Assembly (NCBI GenBank): GCA_022605955.1 | Contig: JAKCOZ010000007.1 | Span: 34,388,991-34,452,990 of the forward strand | Length of the DNA stretch: 64,000 nucleotides | DNA from: Rallus limicola | Lineage: Eukaryota > Chordata > Aves > Gruiformes > Rallidae | Direction of reading: 5' to 3' | Shown here: positions 63,201 through 64,000 of the stretch, piece by piece | How the letters are laid out: each line of letters starts with the position of its first letter | How positions within the stretch are numbered: the first letter of the stretch is position 1 | The notes under the pieces: generated by a model | The model's input: the letters and a program-made list of their open reading frames with translations, nothing else | Database searches by the model: none | What the model was told of the DNA's origin: nothing | Program-made: the position numbers and the translations under genes

Positions 63201-64000
63201 ATCAAATATATAAATTGCCAATATATTGGATAACAGTCAAGAAGAAAATATTTTGCAGCGATTTTCCAGAGGAGAGAAAAAGATTTTTACACTCCTAATT
63301 TTCCTGAATTTGATATTGCTTAAGCTCTGTGTGATTCCATGCATAAATTATTTAATGACCTATTTTGGTTTGCTTTTGGGTTTTTTTTTGTTTTTCCGAG
63401 TAGAATACACAACCTAGCAGCAATAATATAAATATATATTTTGCATGTCTAATGAATATTTTAGGAAAGATATTAAGCAGCCAATTTTCATGTATGCTTG
63501 AACTGGATTTAACCTAACCAGAAAAACTCAAACAAGCAAAAGTTAATATTGTTTCTACAGTCACTGATGTAACAATAATAGTAGTTGTACACCACCATGC
63601 TGAAAATCAACTCCCTTTATGTCCAAACAATAGCGTGAATCACAGAATTCTGACCTTGATATACAAATGTGATCATGTAGTAATTATAGCTCTTGTGCTT
63701 TCTGTATAAACAGACTGCTTCATCTGGAAATGCTGTAGGGAAGGCTTCATTCTGCAATTTACAGCTAATGACTGAGCAGAAAGCTTTTAAATCCCAAGAA
63801 GTTTTAAAATAAAGCAGGTAGAAAAAACCTCATTTCCTCCAAATGAAAAAAATTAAACCGGTTATTTGAACTACAGGGAATCAAGTCGTTGCTCTATGTG
63901 TATTCTGTTGGAAAGCAGATCTTAGGAAGATTGCCTTCAAACTAACATTTTGCAAAGGCTACCAAAGCTGTTTTCGTGGGATAACTGACATGTTCTCCAA

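Larger units (their letters stand above)
51471..64000. other. ASAP1 upstream flank
   Basis: About 12.5 kb almost free of recognised repeats. It has a TGC repeat with adjoining E-box at 52.07 kb, a GC-richer patch at 54.15-54.48 kb, exon-like segments at 59.3 and 60.1 kb, and the 129-codon ORF at 58.6 kb. No known gene is identified. Confidence 0.55.

Noticed and set aside
1..64000. CRISPR array, operons or prokaryotic defence-type system
   Set aside because: No regularly spaced repeats and no prokaryotic gene organisation; the sequence is vertebrate.

Overview
This window is vertebrate nuclear DNA, almost certainly from a bird. The evidence is 15 CR1 LINE fragments, most of them 5'-truncated and ending in the ATTCTGTGATT-type tail, two long LTRs of a family common in Neoaves, AT-rich non-coding DNA and one sharp CpG island. 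Neoaves is more likely than Galliformes because of the LTR family; that is inference.

Only one protein-coding gene is supported. The minus strand carries the first recognised coding exon of ASAP1, an Arf GTPase-activating protein with BAR, PH, ArfGAP, ankyrin and SH3 domains. The 42-codon coding part is 49486-49611, with ATG at 49609-49611 and a GTAAAT donor just below 49486. The CpG island at about 49.79-50.80 kb lies immediately upstream and is the likely promoter. Positions 1-49485 are therefore the 5' part of the following ASAP1 intron, and 50.8-64 kb is upstream flank. In mammals the next gene upstream of ASAP1 is ADCY8; no ADCY8 exon is visible here.

Region by region: 1-22.3 kb is intron with nine CR1 copies, the longest about 1.2 kb (17928-19137) with recognisable reverse transcriptase motifs A, B and C. 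22.3-27.1 kb holds two diverged LTRs in direct orientation with a CR1 between them. 27.1-36.6 kb is unique intron with a 30-base A tract and a strong short hairpin. 36.6-46.2 kb has five more CR1 pieces, one of them unusual in lacking its 3' end. 46.2-49.5 kb is unique intron. After the exon and CpG island, 51.1-51.5 kb holds a CR1 with another CR1 tail nested inside it.

The best unexplained signals are exon-like segments on the plus strand at 59.3 and 60.1 kb, with good splice sites and compatible reading phases, divergent from ASAP1. I recognise no protein in them. No operon, CRISPR array or other multi-gene system is present, and I find no convincing undescribed system beyond these exon candidates.
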